Shown: positions 9,829-18,857 of the stretch, piece after piece
Layout of the letters: every line of letters begins with the position of its first letter
Numbering within the stretch: position 1 is the first letter of the stretch
From: Thalassospira sp.
GTDB lineage: Bacteria > Pseudomonadota > Alphaproteobacteria > Rhodospirillales > Thalassospiraceae
Assembly: GCF_030690045.1 (NCBI RefSeq)
Contig: NZ_JAUYHK010000010.1
Span: forward strand, 124,001-188,000
Reading direction: 5' to 3'
DNA: 64,000 nucleotides
Position numbers and translations under genes: made by a program
The notes under the pieces: model-generated
The model's database searches: none
What the model saw: the letters and a program-made list of their open reading frames with translations, nothing else
What the model was told of the DNA's origin: nothing

Positions 9829-10410
9829 ATGGCCCGCCCGCGCGCATTTGACGAGGAAAGCGTTCTTGATAACGCCATGAACATCTTCTGGAGCAAGGGG
9901 TTCGAGGCGACATCCATTCAGGAACTGGTGGCAGAAACCGGCCTGAACCGTGCCAGCATGTATGCCAGCTTTGGCGACAAAAAGGCCTTGTTCCTGCGGG
10001 TTCTGGATCATTACACACGCAAAATCAGCCAGCAACGCTTTGCCATCCTGACCGATGTACCCGACGGGCGTGCCGCCATCACCCAAACCTTTCGCGATGC
10101 TGTGCGTAATGGTTGCGGGCCGGGCCGGCACAAGGGCTGTCTGATGGTCAATTCCGGCATGGAACTGGCCCCGCATGATCCCGAAACCGCCGCCATCGCC
10201 CAGGCCTCCTTTCGCCGGATTGAGGCATTATTTGCCGATGCGCTGAAACGCGGGGTGGCGGCAGGAACCCTTTCGCCCGTCAAAAACACCCGCCAGATGG
10301 CCCGTTTTCTAACCGGGTCCATTCAGGCCGTCCATCTGATGGCGCGACGCGGCGCGGGCGAAGACACCCTGTCCGATTATGTCGATATGGCCCTCTCGAT
10401 ACTGGACTGA
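9829..10410 (+). CDS. TetR family transcriptional regulator
   Basis: 193 residues: an N-terminal TetR helix-turn-helix (about 10-56, with TSIQELVAETGLNRASMYASFGDKKALF) and a C-terminal ligand domain with the RHKGCLMVNSGMEL segment typical of the AcuR/TetR_C group that often senses reactive electrophiles. The inverted repeat directly before the start suggests autoregulation. The methyltransferase 52 bp downstream is the probable co-regulated partner. Confidence 0.88.
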   Translation: MARPRAFDEESVLDNAMNIFWSKGFEATSIQELVAETGLNRASMYASFGDKKALFLRVLDHYTRKISQQRFAILTDVPDGRAAITQTFRDAVRNGCGPGRHKGCLMVNSGMELAPHDPETAAIAQASFRRIEALFADALKRGVAAGTLSPVKNTRQMARFLTGSIQAVHLMARRGAGEDTLSDYVDMALSILD

Positions 10411-10462
10411 CCCGCCTGCTTCCCCCATAACGACAGAACAAAACCGATTGGGGAAATCGCCG

Positions 10463-11086
10463 ATGGATCGTAACCGCACATTCTGGGATAAAAATGCGCA
10501 GCGTTATGCGCGGCGTAAAATCGGCAATATGCCCGCCTATGAACAAACCCTGGCCCATGTCCGGCGCTATCTGTCAAAGGATCAGAAAGTCCTTGAAATC
10601 GGGTGCGGTACTGGCAGCACCGCCCTGTTGCTTGCCCCCGATGCCGGGCATATCACCGCAACCGATATTTCGCCCAACATGATCGCCATTGCCCGGGCCA
10701 AACCCGAAACTGCCGAACTTGGCAATGTCACCTTTACCGCCGCCGAACTTGCCGACGACAAAATTGGCGAGGGCATGTTTGACACGGTTCTGGCCTTTAA
10801 CCTTTTGCATCTTGTTCCGGAAACCGGCACCGCACTTCGTGCCATTCACCGGCGCCTTCGACCCGGCGGGTTGTTTATTTCCAAAACAGTCTGCCTTGCC
10901 GAATACACCATCTTTTTGCGTGCCCTGATCAGTGTGATGAAGGTCGCCCGCATTGCCCCCGATGTGCGTTATCTGTCATCCCAAAGCCTCAATACCGCCA
11001 TCGGCACGGCCGGGTTCGAGATTGTCGAAACCGCCCTTTATCCCGCATCGGGCCGCGCCCATTTCGTTGTGGCACGCAAGGTTTGA
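10463..11086 (+). CDS. Class I SAM-dependent methyltransferase
   Basis: 207 residues with the Rossmann methyltransferase core: motif I VLEIGCGTGSTAL (about 46-58), acidic post-I ITATDISPNMI, and LRPGGLFI as post-motif III. It belongs to the Methyltransf_11/25 type acting on small molecules. The start MDRNRTFWD has a GGGGA ribosome site; the longer frame overlaps tetR. Co-transcription with the TetR gene suggests inducible small-molecule methylation. Confidence 0.85.
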   Translation: MDRNRTFWDKNAQRYARRKIGNMPAYEQTLAHVRRYLSKDQKVLEIGCGTGSTALLLAPDAGHITATDISPNMIAIARAKPETAELGNVTFTAAELADDKIGEGMFDTVLAFNLLHLVPETGTALRAIHRRLRPGGLFISKTVCLAEYTIFLRALISVMKVARIAPDVRYLSSQSLNTAIGTAGFEIVETALYPASGRAHFVVARKV

Positions 11087-11094
11087 TCCGCCCC

Positions 11095-11571
11095 CTAAAC
11101 CGTATCAATCTTGTATAAAACTGCATCAACCCGTTGTGTCAGGCGGTCATACAGGCGTTGGGCATTATGGTTGTCGCCTGCTGTCAACCAATACAGACGC
11201 ACCCAGTCCTGCTGTTTTGCCTGTATTTTCAATGCGGCGATCAACTGTTTGCCAATTCCCTGCCCCCGTTGATCGGCAGGTACCCAGAAATCTTCCAGAT
11301 ACCCCACATTGCGCAGGGAAAATGTGTGGGGATGCACAATGATATGGGCCAGCCCAACCACTGCGGAATCATCTGCGGGATCATCCTTTTCCCCGCGACG
11401 ATCAACCGCCAGCCACGCCTGCATGGCATGATCCGAATCAAGGATGCGATGCCACAAAACATCAATCACATGATCCGTCATGTCGGCGGCACCAAAGTTG
11501 GCAATATTCTGACGCCATAACCGTTCCCACCCCGCACGATGCAGGGGCTCTGCCCTTACAATATCAATCAT
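11095..11571 (-). CDS. GNAT family N-acetyltransferase
   Basis: 158 residues of GCN5-type acetyltransferase fold. The acetyl-CoA loop DQRGQGIGKQLI (motif A, near residues 105-116) and YLEDFWVP before it are clear, followed by the motif B segment NAQRLYDRL. The start MIDIVRAE gives normal length; an upstream ATG would add 31 unrelated residues. Substrate unknown. It is convergent with the methyltransferase and divergent from the peroxiredoxin-like gene. Confidence 0.87.
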   Translation of the reverse strand: MIDIVRAEPLHRAGWERLWRQNIANFGAADMTDHVIDVLWHRILDSDHAMQAWLAVDRRGEKDDPADDSAVVGLAHIIVHPHTFSLRNVGYLEDFWVPADQRGQGIGKQLIAALKIQAKQQDWVRLYWLTAGDNHNAQRLYDRLTQRVDAVLYKIDTV

Positions 11572-11713
11572 GTCGTTCCTTTGGAATGCGTCATTGTCAT
11601 ATGTCCCGGCACTGTATCGGGCAGGATACCGTCGCACAACCATGTCAGGGCCGGGACTGATCATTCTGCCTGATCACAGATCGGTGAAAACCGCTTTTAT
11701 CCTTTGTCATTTC

Positions 11714-11727
11714 GGAATGATCATTCC
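11714..11727. promoter_or_regulatory. 14-bp palindrome in divergent promoter
   Basis: GGAATGATCATTCC is a perfect palindrome followed by CATATTG, 40 bp before the peroxiredoxin-like ATG. A related string (GGAATGATC ... GATCCATATTG) recurs at 13128-13157 in the promoter of the GST pair, suggesting a shared regulator. Confidence 0.4.
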
Positions 11728-11767
11728 ATATTGGTCGGCATATCTTCACCTCATGCAAAGGTTTATC

Positions 11768-12325
11768 ATGTCTGTCATTATCCCCCTGATGCCGCGCCAA
11801 AAGGTGCCCGCCCTTTCCGTTTCTCTGGCGGGTGGTGGTGTCTGGTCGCTTGCGGACCGGAACCCGGAAAATTTCACCATGATCGTGGTCTATCGCGGCC
11901 TGCATTGCCCGATCTGCGGCAAATATCTGGCCGATCTGAACAGCAAAATCGCCGAATTCGCCAAACGCGGGGTCGATGTTCTTGTCCTGTCATCCGACAC
12001 GCAGGACCGCGCCGAAACCGCCCGCACAAAATGGGGGCTTGATAACATTACGCTTGGCTATGGCCTGTCGCTGGATGTCGCCCGGAACTGGGGGCTTTAT
12101 ATTTCGTCGTCCAACGGCGTGACTTCTGCCGGGGTCGAGGAACCCGCCTTGTTTGCCGAACCGGGCCTGTTTTTGGTGCGCCCGGATGGCACATTGTATT
12201 TCGGCACAGTGCAAACCATGCCGTTCGCCCGCCCGGCCTTTGCCGATATTCTGGGCGCACTGGATTTCGTCATCGCCAAAAACTATCCGGCCCGTGGCGA
12301 AGTGATCGACCATAGCGCCGCCTGA
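11768..12325 (+). CDS. Peroxiredoxin-like (AhpC/TSA) protein
   Basis: 185 residues with a thioredoxin-fold redoxin domain. The region FTMIVVYRGLHCPICGKYL holds a CxxC (CPIC) where classical peroxiredoxins have PxxxTxxC, so it falls in the 'peroxiredoxin-like family' of uncertain activity. An AAAGG ribosome site sits 6 nt before the ATG at 11768; the much longer upstream frame crosses the promoter. It neighbours two GSTs, which fits a thiol-redox group. Confidence 0.83.
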   Translation: MSVIIPLMPRQKVPALSVSLAGGGVWSLADRNPENFTMIVVYRGLHCPICGKYLADLNSKIAEFAKRGVDVLVLSSDTQDRAETARTKWGLDNITLGYGLSLDVARNWGLYISSSNGVTSAGVEEPALFAEPGLFLVRPDGTLYFGTVQTMPFARPAFADILGALDFVIAKNYPARGEVIDHSAA

Positions 12326-12340
12326 CGCCGTCATTCTGGC

Positions 12341-12381
12341 AACACACACCACCCCGGCCTGATACCGGGATGGTGTGTGTT
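12341..12381. terminator. Bidirectional hairpin between convergent genes
   Basis: AACACACACCA and TGGTGTGTGTT, with an inner CCCGG/CCGGG, form a long stem between the peroxiredoxin-like gene and the minus-strand GST. A weak T-run means termination efficiency is uncertain. Confidence 0.55.
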
Positions 12382-12393
12382 GCGGTAAGTGCC

Positions 12394-13086
12394 TTATGCG
12401 TAATTCGACGGAAACAGGGCGCGTTTGGCGACATCATCCATATCGGATTTAAAGGCATGGTTCTGGCCGGCCTTGCGGGCACGCTCCACCGCCGGTCGGG
12501 TGCAAACGGCCTCGTACCAGCGTTTTATATTGGGATAATCAGCCAGCGGCGCGTCGCTTTTCAACACGAAAAAGGCGCGCTCAATCCATCCCCAGAGCGA
12601 CATATCAACAATCGTGTAACCCTCGCCAATCATAAAATCCCGTCCGGCCAGGTGATCATCCAGCACCTTGTAATGCCGTTTAATCTCATTGCGATAACGG
12701 TTCACTCCATAATCGTTCCCGACCGGGGCCACATGTTGAAAATGCACCGCCTGCCCGGAAAACGGGCCAAGACCGGTGGCAACAAACATCAGCCACGACA
12801 AAAGGTCGCCGCGATCCTCAGGCTTGCCCAGAAACGCACCAGTCTTTTCCGCCAGATAGATCAGGATCGCATTGGAATCAAAAACCCGGATTTCAGCACC
12901 ACCCGGCCCATCGCTATCGACAATCGCCGGAACCTTGCCGTTAGGGTTGATCGCCCGGAATGCCGGGCTGTGCTGGTCGCCCTTTTTGGTATCGACCGGA
13001 ATAATCTCATAAGGCAATCCGGTTTCTTCCAGAAACAGGGCAACTTTCGCCGGATTAGGCGTCGGGTGATAGTAAAAACGGATCAT
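12394..13086 (-). CDS. Glutathione S-transferase family protein (YfcG/YghU type)
   Basis: 230 residues: an N-terminal thioredoxin-like domain (MIRFYYHPTPNPAKVALFLEETG, NPNGKVPAIVD, FDSNAILIYLAEKTG) and a helical C-terminal domain with GEGYTIVDMSLWGWI. The TPN motif and DSNAI glutathione pocket resemble Nu-class disulfide-bond reductase GSTs. An AGGAGAA ribosome site supports this start. It is a paralogue of the divergent GST at 13223. Confidence 0.87.
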   Translation of the reverse strand: MIRFYYHPTPNPAKVALFLEETGLPYEIIPVDTKKGDQHSPAFRAINPNGKVPAIVDSDGPGGAEIRVFDSNAILIYLAEKTGAFLGKPEDRGDLLSWLMFVATGLGPFSGQAVHFQHVAPVGNDYGVNRYRNEIKRHYKVLDDHLAGRDFMIGEGYTIVDMSLWGWIERAFFVLKSDAPLADYPNIKRWYEAVCTRPAVERARKAGQNHAFKSDMDDVAKRALFPSNYA

Positions 13087-13127
13087 GAAATTCTCCTGCG
13101 GGGGTTCAGACAGCCCCCTTGTGTTTT

Positions 13128-13157
13128 GGAATGATCGTTTTAAATTGATCCATATTG
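13128..13157. promoter_or_regulatory. Possible shared operator between GST genes
   Basis: GGAATGATC (13128-13136) and GATCCATATTG (13147-13157) repeat the pieces of the palindromic site at 11714-11733. It lies between the two divergent GST genes and could control both. Confidence 0.35.
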
Positions 13158-13222
13158 AATCGGTTGGCAAGATGCATTCATCGTACGCCACCGCAAACCG
13201 ATACCACAGGAGGCCCTCCCTC

Positions 13223-13915
13223 ATGATCGATCTGTATTACTGGCCGACCCCAAACGGCCATAAAATCACGCTGTTTCTTGAAGAATCCGGGCAGGATTAC
13301 ACCATCATCCCGGTCAATATCGGCGCGGGCGATCAGTTCAAGCCCGAATTCCTGACCTTTTCGCCCAATAACCGCATGCCCGCCATCATTGACCATGCCC
13401 CCGCCGATGGCGGCGAAGCCATCACGGTGTTTGAATCCGGGGCAATTTTGCAATATCTGGCCGAAAAGACCGGCAAATTCCTGCCAAAGGATGTGCGCGG
13501 TCGCAAAACCGTGATGGAATGGCTGTTCTGGCAGATGGGCGGCCTTGGCCCGATGGCGGGGCAAAACCATCATTTCAGCGGCTATGCCCCGGAAAAAATC
13601 CCCTATGCCATCACCCGCTATGTCAATGAAACCAACCGGCTCTATGGGGTTTTGAACAAACGCCTTGCCGGTCGCAACTTCATTGCCGGTGACGATTACA
13701 CCATCGCCGATATGGCCTGTTATCCGTGGATTGTGTCGCATGAAAAACAACAACAGGATTTGAACGATTTCCCCGATCTCAAACGCTGGTTTGAGGCCAT
13801 CGCCGCCCGCCCGGCAACGATTGCCGCCTATCAAAAGGGCGAAGGCCTGCGTCAGGGGGAAATGACCGAAAAAGACAAGAAAATCCTGTTTGGACAGACA
13901 TCGAAAACCATCTGA
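13223..13915 (+). CDS. Glutathione S-transferase, YfcG-like
   Basis: 230 residues very close in pattern to E. coli YfcG: MIDLYYWPTPNGHKITLFLE, SPNNRMPAIIDH, FESGAILQYLAEKTG, WLFWQMGGLGPMAGQNHHF and a C-terminal GDDYTIADMACYPW. YfcG uses two glutathiones to reduce disulfides. An AGGAGG ribosome site lies 10 nt before the ATG. The C-terminus KKILFGQTSKTI looks complete, yet a second frame encoding a restriction-enzyme remnant begins across its stop codon. Confidence 0.92.
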   Translation: MIDLYYWPTPNGHKITLFLEESGQDYTIIPVNIGAGDQFKPEFLTFSPNNRMPAIIDHAPADGGEAITVFESGAILQYLAEKTGKFLPKDVRGRKTVMEWLFWQMGGLGPMAGQNHHFSGYAPEKIPYAITRYVNETNRLYGVLNKRLAGRNFIAGDDYTIADMACYPWIVSHEKQQQDLNDFPDLKRWFEAIAARPATIAAYQKGEGLRQGEMTEKDKKILFGQTSKTI

Positions 13916-13968
13916 TTACACAGCGCCAGGGCAAGCTTGAACTGTTTGGCAAGGAACATTTTCTGGAC

Positions 13969-14817
13969 TTGCCATGGCAATTGGATAAATGCGATCCAAC
14001 AGTCATTACAGAACGTTTCATGGTTGTTGATGAAAGCCAGTCGGGGCAGATCGATATCACCGACAAGGGCAAAGTCGAAATCCAGTTTGTCCGCCGGATG
14101 CAGGGGGAACTCGGTGCGGTTATTCAGGAACCGAACTGGACCTTACCCCGCCTTGCCAACTGGCTTGATATGGGCATTCCGCACCAAGACGTCACCAAAC
14201 CAAGTGCTATTTTATTCATTTTAGGGGCGATAGAAGCACTTGTTAAATCCGGGATCGATCTGGAAGTTCTGGCACGTAACAAATACGATTTGCGTAATTC
14301 CTTGTCTGCCTTGATCAACGAGCTTCGGGGTAATCGCGAAAACGGCAACTACAATTCTCTTTTCGCCGTAAACACAGAATCGTTTGCCACCAGTTCTGAT
14401 CTGGCAATGATTTTTGATGAAACGACATATGCCTATAATCAACCCTATTCCGGGACGACAAAGTTCAACAAACACTATACATCGCTGATTGGCGATCTGA
14501 AGCCGCAAGGCGAGGAATTTGACTGCGCTGTCTATCTGGACCGCCATGACAAGGTGCAATACTGGATCAGAAACGTCGATAGCAAGAAAACGTCCTTCTG
14601 GCTTCAGTTGCCCAGCGGCAAGTTCTATCCTGACTTTGTGGCAATGCTCCATGATGGCCGGATTATGGTTGTCGAATACAAAGGCGGGGATCGTTACGAC
14701 GCAGCAGCCCCGAAACGCCAAATTGGCGAAGTATGGGCCGAAGCCAGTCATGGAAAATGCCTGTTCTGTATGCCTAACAACCGGGATTTCACCGTAATTG
14801 ACAAGCTGATTGGATAG
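13969..14817 (+). pseudogene. C-terminal remnant of type III restriction Res / DEAD-helicase subunit
   Basis: An open frame of about 280 codons (TTG at 13969; the frame is open from about 13795 through the GST end) resembles only the C-terminal part of type III Res or related DEAD-helicase subunits: KFNKHYTSLIGDL, GEEFDCAVYLD, YWIRNVDSKKTSFWLQLPS, KFYPDFVAMLHDGRIMVVEYKG and a closing KCLFCMPNNRDF. The nuclease-like D...EYK pattern is kept, but the helicase domain, roughly 600 residues, is absent and no methylase is nearby. There is no proper start codon or ribosome site. Lower GC than neighbours suggests transfer. Read as a decayed fragment, not a working enzyme. Confidence 0.72.
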
Positions 14818-15010
14818 TCGGTAAGACCACCTGATCACACCGCACCCGCCGCACCTGCCGCCCGATGGATGCCTGTGGTCACGGGCATGACGGATATATT
14901 GAACCGGGAAACCCACCGCCACACCCGAGAACGCGGTTGTCCATCGGGCGGAAACGCGGTGTTCGCGGGTCGTTCCCTTTTCCCTGTTGCCACACGCTTC
15001 GTCTCGCGCT

Positions 15011-15036
15011 AAATGATATGTTATAACATATCATTT
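15011..15036 (+). promoter_or_regulatory. Zur box
   Basis: AAATGATATGTTA and TAACATATCATTT abut to make a perfect 26-bp palindrome ending 13 bp before the COG0523 ATG. The core GTTATAAC flanked by AT-rich arms matches proteobacterial Zur operators (consensus around GATATGTTATAACATATC), which control zinc-limitation genes. Confidence 0.8.
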
Positions 15037-15049
15037 ATGAGGATATACC

Positions 15050-16258
15050 ATGCACCGCCTTCCCGTCACCGTGCTGTCCGGCTTTTTGGGCGCGGGCAAA
15101 ACCACGCTTCTCAATCATGTATTGAATAACCGTTCCGGCCTGCGCGTTGCCGTCATTGTCAATGATATGAGCGAGGTCAATATCGACGCCGATCTGATCC
15201 GCGAAGGCGGGGCGGCCTTGTCGCAGATGGATGAAAAACTGGTTGAAATGACCAATGGCTGCATTTGCTGCACCTTGCGCGATGATTTGCTGGCCGAGGT
15301 TCGCCGTCTCGCTGCCGAAGGGCGATTTGATTATTTGCTGATTGAATCGACCGGCATTGCCGAACCTTTGCCGGTAGCTGCCACCTTTGATTTCCGCGAT
15401 GCCGACGGCCAGTCGCTTGGCGATGTCGCACGGCTTGATACCATGGTCACTGTGGTGGATGGCGCACGCCTGATTGCCGATTATTCATCACAGGATTTTC
15501 TGCGGGATCGCGGGGAATCACTGGGTGACGAGGATGACCGCACCCTGGTTGATCTTCTCGTCGATCAGATCGAATTTGCCGATATCATCATCCTGAACAA
15601 AACCGACCTGATCAGTACTGCACAACGCGATACCGTGCTGACCATCATCCGCGCCCTGAATGCCGATGCCGACATCATCGAAACCGATCACGGGCGGGTG
15701 GACCCGGCCCGCATTCTCAATACCGGGCGCTTTGATTTTGACCGGGCACAAGACCATCCCCTCTGGGCCAAAGAATTGTACGGCTTTGCCGATCATGTGC
15801 CCGAAACCGAGGAATACGGCATACAAAGTTTTGTCTATCGCTGTGCGTTGCCGTTTCATCCGCAACGCTTTTACGATTTTCTGAATTCCGAATGGCCCGG
15901 CGTGATCCGCGCCAAGGGTCATTTCTGGATCGCCACCCGTCCCGATTGGGTCGGCGAACTCAGTCAGGCCGGGGCGGCGGTCAAGCACGAAGCCCTGGGC
16001 ACATGGTGGGTTGCCGTTCCGCGCAACCGCTGGCCTGATGATGAAAACTGGCGCGAAACCGTGATGCGCAACTGGCACCCGGTTCTAGGCGACCGGCGTC
16101 AGGAAATTGTCTTTATTGGCACCGGCATGAACGAAGCACAGATCCGCGCCCGCCTTGATGCCTGCCTGATTGACGATGACAGCGCCATTGATCAGGGCCA
16201 TTTTGACCCGGCACACTATGCCACCCTGCCCGATCCGTTTCCGGTCTGGCGACGTTAG
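15050..16258 (+). CDS. COG0523 GTPase, putative zinc metallochaperone (ZigA/CobW-like)
   Basis: 402 residues. The G3E GTPase domain shows Walker A GFLGAGKT (11-18), the metal-binding CxCC in NGCICC (69-74), ESTGIAEP and the guanine motif NKTD (near 182); a CobW_C domain follows (about 270-380). With a Zur-type palindrome directly upstream, it is most likely made under zinc starvation to hand zinc to essential enzymes, as proposed for ZigA. The ribosome site GAGGA overlaps the operator edge. It is monocistronic, closed by the terminator at 16312. Confidence 0.9.
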   Translation: MHRLPVTVLSGFLGAGKTTLLNHVLNNRSGLRVAVIVNDMSEVNIDADLIREGGAALSQMDEKLVEMTNGCICCTLRDDLLAEVRRLAAEGRFDYLLIESTGIAEPLPVAATFDFRDADGQSLGDVARLDTMVTVVDGARLIADYSSQDFLRDRGESLGDEDDRTLVDLLVDQIEFADIIILNKTDLISTAQRDTVLTIIRALNADADIIETDHGRVDPARILNTGRFDFDRAQDHPLWAKELYGFADHVPETEEYGIQSFVYRCALPFHPQRFYDFLNSEWPGVIRAKGHFWIATRPDWVGELSQAGAAVKHEALGTWWVAVPRNRWPDDENWRETVMRNWHPVLGDRRQEIVFIGTGMNEAQIRARLDACLIDDDSAIDQGHFDPAHYATLPDPFPVWRR

Positions 16259-16311
16259 GGGCTTTCAGCGCTTCCCGACCACAAAACACAGATTATAAAT
16301 ATCTGGCACAA

Positions 16312-16347
16312 AAAACCCGCCAGCCTGTCACCGGGCTGGCGGGTTTT
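16312..16347. terminator. Bidirectional terminator
   Basis: AAAACCCGCCAGCC (16312-16325) and GGCTGGCGGGTTTT (16334-16347) form a 14-bp stem with A/T tracts on both sides, ending both the COG0523 gene and the convergent chemoreceptor. Confidence 0.88.
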
Positions 16348-16363
16348 CTGTCACGTTGCGGTG

Positions 16364-18055
16364 TTACGCGCTGCGCACTTCGGCCAAAAACGCCTCGACC
16401 GATTTGCTCAGCACATCGGCCTGTCTGCCCAAATCCTGCGCCAACCCCAGAACCTCGCCCGACAGTTTTTCGGCATCCCCGGCGGCGGACGAAACCCCGG
16501 TGATGTTTTCCGATACATCGCGGGTGCCGTGGGCGGCCTGCTCGACATTCCGCGCGATTTCGTGGGTCGCGGCTCCCTGTTCCTCAACGGCGGCGGCAAT
16601 CGCCGTTGTCGCCCCGTCAAGCTGACGGATGGTCTGGGCGATTTCGGCAATCGCGGTGACGGCATGCGATGTTGCCACCTGAATATCGCCGACTTGCGAC
16701 CGGATATCCTCGGTCGCCCGTGCGGTCTGGCTGGCAAGGGTTTTGACCTCGTTGGCCACCACGGCAAATCCCTTGCCCGCATCCCCGGCCCGTGCGGCCT
16801 CGATCGTGGCATTCAGCGCCAGAAGATTGGTCTGTTCGGCGATGCTGGTAATCAGCGATACCACTTCGCCAATCTGGTTGGCGGCATCGGCAAGGGCTTC
16901 GATTTTCTGATGGGTATCATCGGAAATCCGCACCGCGCCATTGGCAATCGCCGAGGATTGCGCGACCTGATTGCTGATTTCGGCAATTGATGTCGATAAT
17001 TCTTCGGCGGCGGAGGCCACGGTTTCGACATTGGTGGACATTTCCTGCGAGGCGGACGACACCACCATCGATTTCTGCCCGACCTGTTCGGCGGTATGGG
17101 TCATGGCATTGGCCGATGTTTGCATATGGCCCGATGCCGCAATCACCTGACCCACAACCTGCCCGACGCTGGCCTCGAAACTGTCGGCCATTTTGTGCAT
17201 AGCTTCGCGCTTTTCGATTTCGGTCCGGCGTTCCTGCTCTTCGCGCTGGGTGCGCATTTCTTCCATTTCGATGGTTTTGGCCTTGAAAATATCCATCGCA
17301 CGGGCCAGATCGCCGATCTCGCTTTGCTGATCGGTATATTTGACCTCGATATTATGATCCCCCCGCGACAGACGCAGCATATTGTCCGAAATCGCAAAAA
17401 GCGGCCGGGTAATCCCCCGGCTGATCAAAAGCGACACCCCGACAACCGCACACAACACCGCCAGCGCCACCGCACCCATCACCATCAGGCTTTTCATGAA
17501 AACCGCATTGACATCGTCAATGTAAATGCCGGTGGCAACGATCCAGCCCCACGGCTTGAAATTGCTGACATAGGACAGTTTGGGCCGCAGATTATCGGAA
17601 TTGGGCACCTGATAGGTATAATCGACAAAGCCCGACCCGTCTTCGCGCGCCACCCGGGCAAATTCGCGGTAATGATGCTTGCCCGATCCATCGACCGACT
17701 CACTCATATTCTTGCCGACCAGTTCCGGCTTGATATCATGAATGATCACAACCGGCGTCGCATCGAAAACGAAAAAGTAATTATCCCGGTCATAGCGCAA
17801 GGCCCCCACCGCCTTCTTGGCGGCATCCTGTGCCGCGTCGGTGCTCATCGCCCCCGCTTGTTCAAGGGCATGATAATGCCCGACCAGGCTGATTGTCGCA
17901 TCGACAAGGTCTTTGGTTTTCGCCTTGCGATCTTCCAGCATGTTATAACGCAGTTCAGACAGACCAAAGGCCCCGACCAGCAAGGCCGCCAGAATGGCTC
18001 CCGCCACGATAATCAGCATCCGTGTGCCGATTTTCATCGAATTCAGATTGAACAT
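16364..18055 (-). CDS. Methyl-accepting chemotaxis protein with Cache domain
   Basis: 563 residues: N-terminal membrane helix, a single periplasmic sCache_2-like sensor (about 35-180, with [24 protein letters not shown] and [13 protein letters not shown]), second helix (about 190-212), HAMP ([19 protein letters not shown]), and the MCP signalling domain with [24 protein letters not shown] split over two stretches. sCache_2 receptors usually bind carboxylates or similar ligands. Start [10 protein letters not shown] follows GGGGA; a TTG at 18121 with AAGGAG is an alternative that adds 22 residues. Confidence 0.9.
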   Translation of the reverse strand: MFNLNSMKIGTRMLIIVAGAILAALLVGAFGLSELRYNMLEDRKAKTKDLVDATISLVGHYHALEQAGAMSTDAAQDAAKKAVGALRYDRDNYFFVFDATPVVIIHDIKPELVGKNMSESVDGSGKHHYREFARVAREDGSGFVDYTYQVPNSDNLRPKLSYVSNFKPWGWIVATGIYIDDVNAVFMKSLMVMGAVALAVLCAVVGVSLLISRGITRPLFAISDNMLRLSRGDHNIEVKYTDQQSEIGDLARAMDIFKAKTIEMEEMRTQREEQERRTEIEKREAMHKMADSFEASVGQVVGQVIAASGHMQTSANAMTHTAEQVGQKSMVVSSASQEMSTNVETVASAAEELSTSIAEISNQVAQSSAIANGAVRISDDTHQKIEALADAANQIGEVVSLITSIAEQTNLLALNATIEAARAGDAGKGFAVVANEVKTLASQTARATEDIRSQVGDIQVATSHAVTAIAEIAQTIRQLDGATTAIAAAVEEQGAATHEIARNVEQAAHGTRDVSENITGVSSAAGDAEKLSGEVLGLAQDLGRQADVLSKSVEAFLAEVRSA

Positions 18056-18193
18056 TTCGATCCCCATATCCTGTTTGCCAAACTTTTGCTGTGATATTTG
18101 GCTTTGTTTGCCGGTTTTCAAGACTCCTTTTGGGTCCTGACCATTCCTGCCCCACCGAAACGGCAGGAAACCTCAGGAAATCCTAAAACAATA

Positions 18194-18210
18194 TTGCATA
18201 ATATATGCAA
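18194..18210. promoter_or_regulatory. 17-bp palindrome upstream of chemoreceptor
   Basis: TTGCATA and TATGCAA flank a 3-bp centre without mismatch, about 140 bp upstream of the chemoreceptor start and 130 bp upstream of the VOC gene. It has the form of a dimeric regulator operator; the regulator is unknown. Confidence 0.45.
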
Positions 18211-18224
18211 CTACAGGCTTTGAC

Positions 18225-18240
18225 AGTGACAGCAGTCACT
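18225..18240. promoter_or_regulatory. 16-bp palindrome upstream of VOC gene
   Basis: AGTGAC and GTCACT flank AGCA, 15 bp from the previous palindrome and about 100 bp before the VOC start. A second possible operator in this divergent promoter. Confidence 0.35.
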
Positions 18241-18340
18241 TTGCCCGGCTTTCATTCTTTTGCACTTTGTCAAAGACAACAGGCCGCCATAATGGCACCC
18301 TTGCCCTTGATCATTGGCATCTTGTGATGGGGAAACAGTC

Positions 18341-18784
18341 ATGCGCGAAACCACAAACGGTTCCTTGCCGGGTGGCGTTATCATCCCGGCCCTGCAATAT
18401 GACGATGTGGCAACCGCCATCGATTTTCTGTGTCGTGCCTTTGGTTTTGAACGCCATGCGGTCTATGAAACCGAAGACGGCATCATCAACCATGCGCAAC
18501 TGGTTTTTGGCAATGGCATGATCATGCTGGGACAGGCGCAAAAACCCGGCAGCGAAACCGGATTTGGCAAATTCACCTGCCGCCCGCGTGACGCCGGAGG
18601 TGTGACGCAAAGCCTCTATATCGTCGTACCCGATGCCGACAACCATTATGCCCGCGCCATTGCGGCCAGCGCCGAAATTATCCTGCCGATCCGCGACGAG
18701 GATTATGGCGGGCGCGGCTATTCCGCCCGCGATCCTGAGGGACATGTCTGGACATTCGGTACCTATGATCCCTATCGCCCCTGA
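18341..18784 (+). CDS. VOC family (glyoxalase/PhnB-like) protein
   Basis: 147 residues with the vicinal-oxygen-chelate fold: two beta-alpha-beta-beta-beta halves, the second ending GRGYSARDPEGHVWTFGTYDP with the typical DPEGH metal-ligand segment. Similar PhnB-like proteins include antibiotic- or toxin-binding members, but no function can be assigned. The ATG at 18341 follows GGGGA. TspO starts 73 bp downstream. Confidence 0.83.
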   Translation: MRETTNGSLPGGVIIPALQYDDVATAIDFLCRAFGFERHAVYETEDGIINHAQLVFGNGMIMLGQAQKPGSETGFGKFTCRPRDAGGVTQSLYIVVPDADNHYARAIAASAEIILPIRDEDYGGRGYSARDPEGHVWTFGTYDPYRP

Positions 18785-18857
18785 AATGCCCCTTGCAAAT
18801 ACCGCCATTTCGGCAATTTATAAGGCGCAGCAGCCCCTGACCGGCAAGGATTTTGAC

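Noticed and set aside
13937-14224. Alternative frame beginning MNCLARN
   Set aside because: Out of frame with the Res-like remnant and without any recognisable motif.
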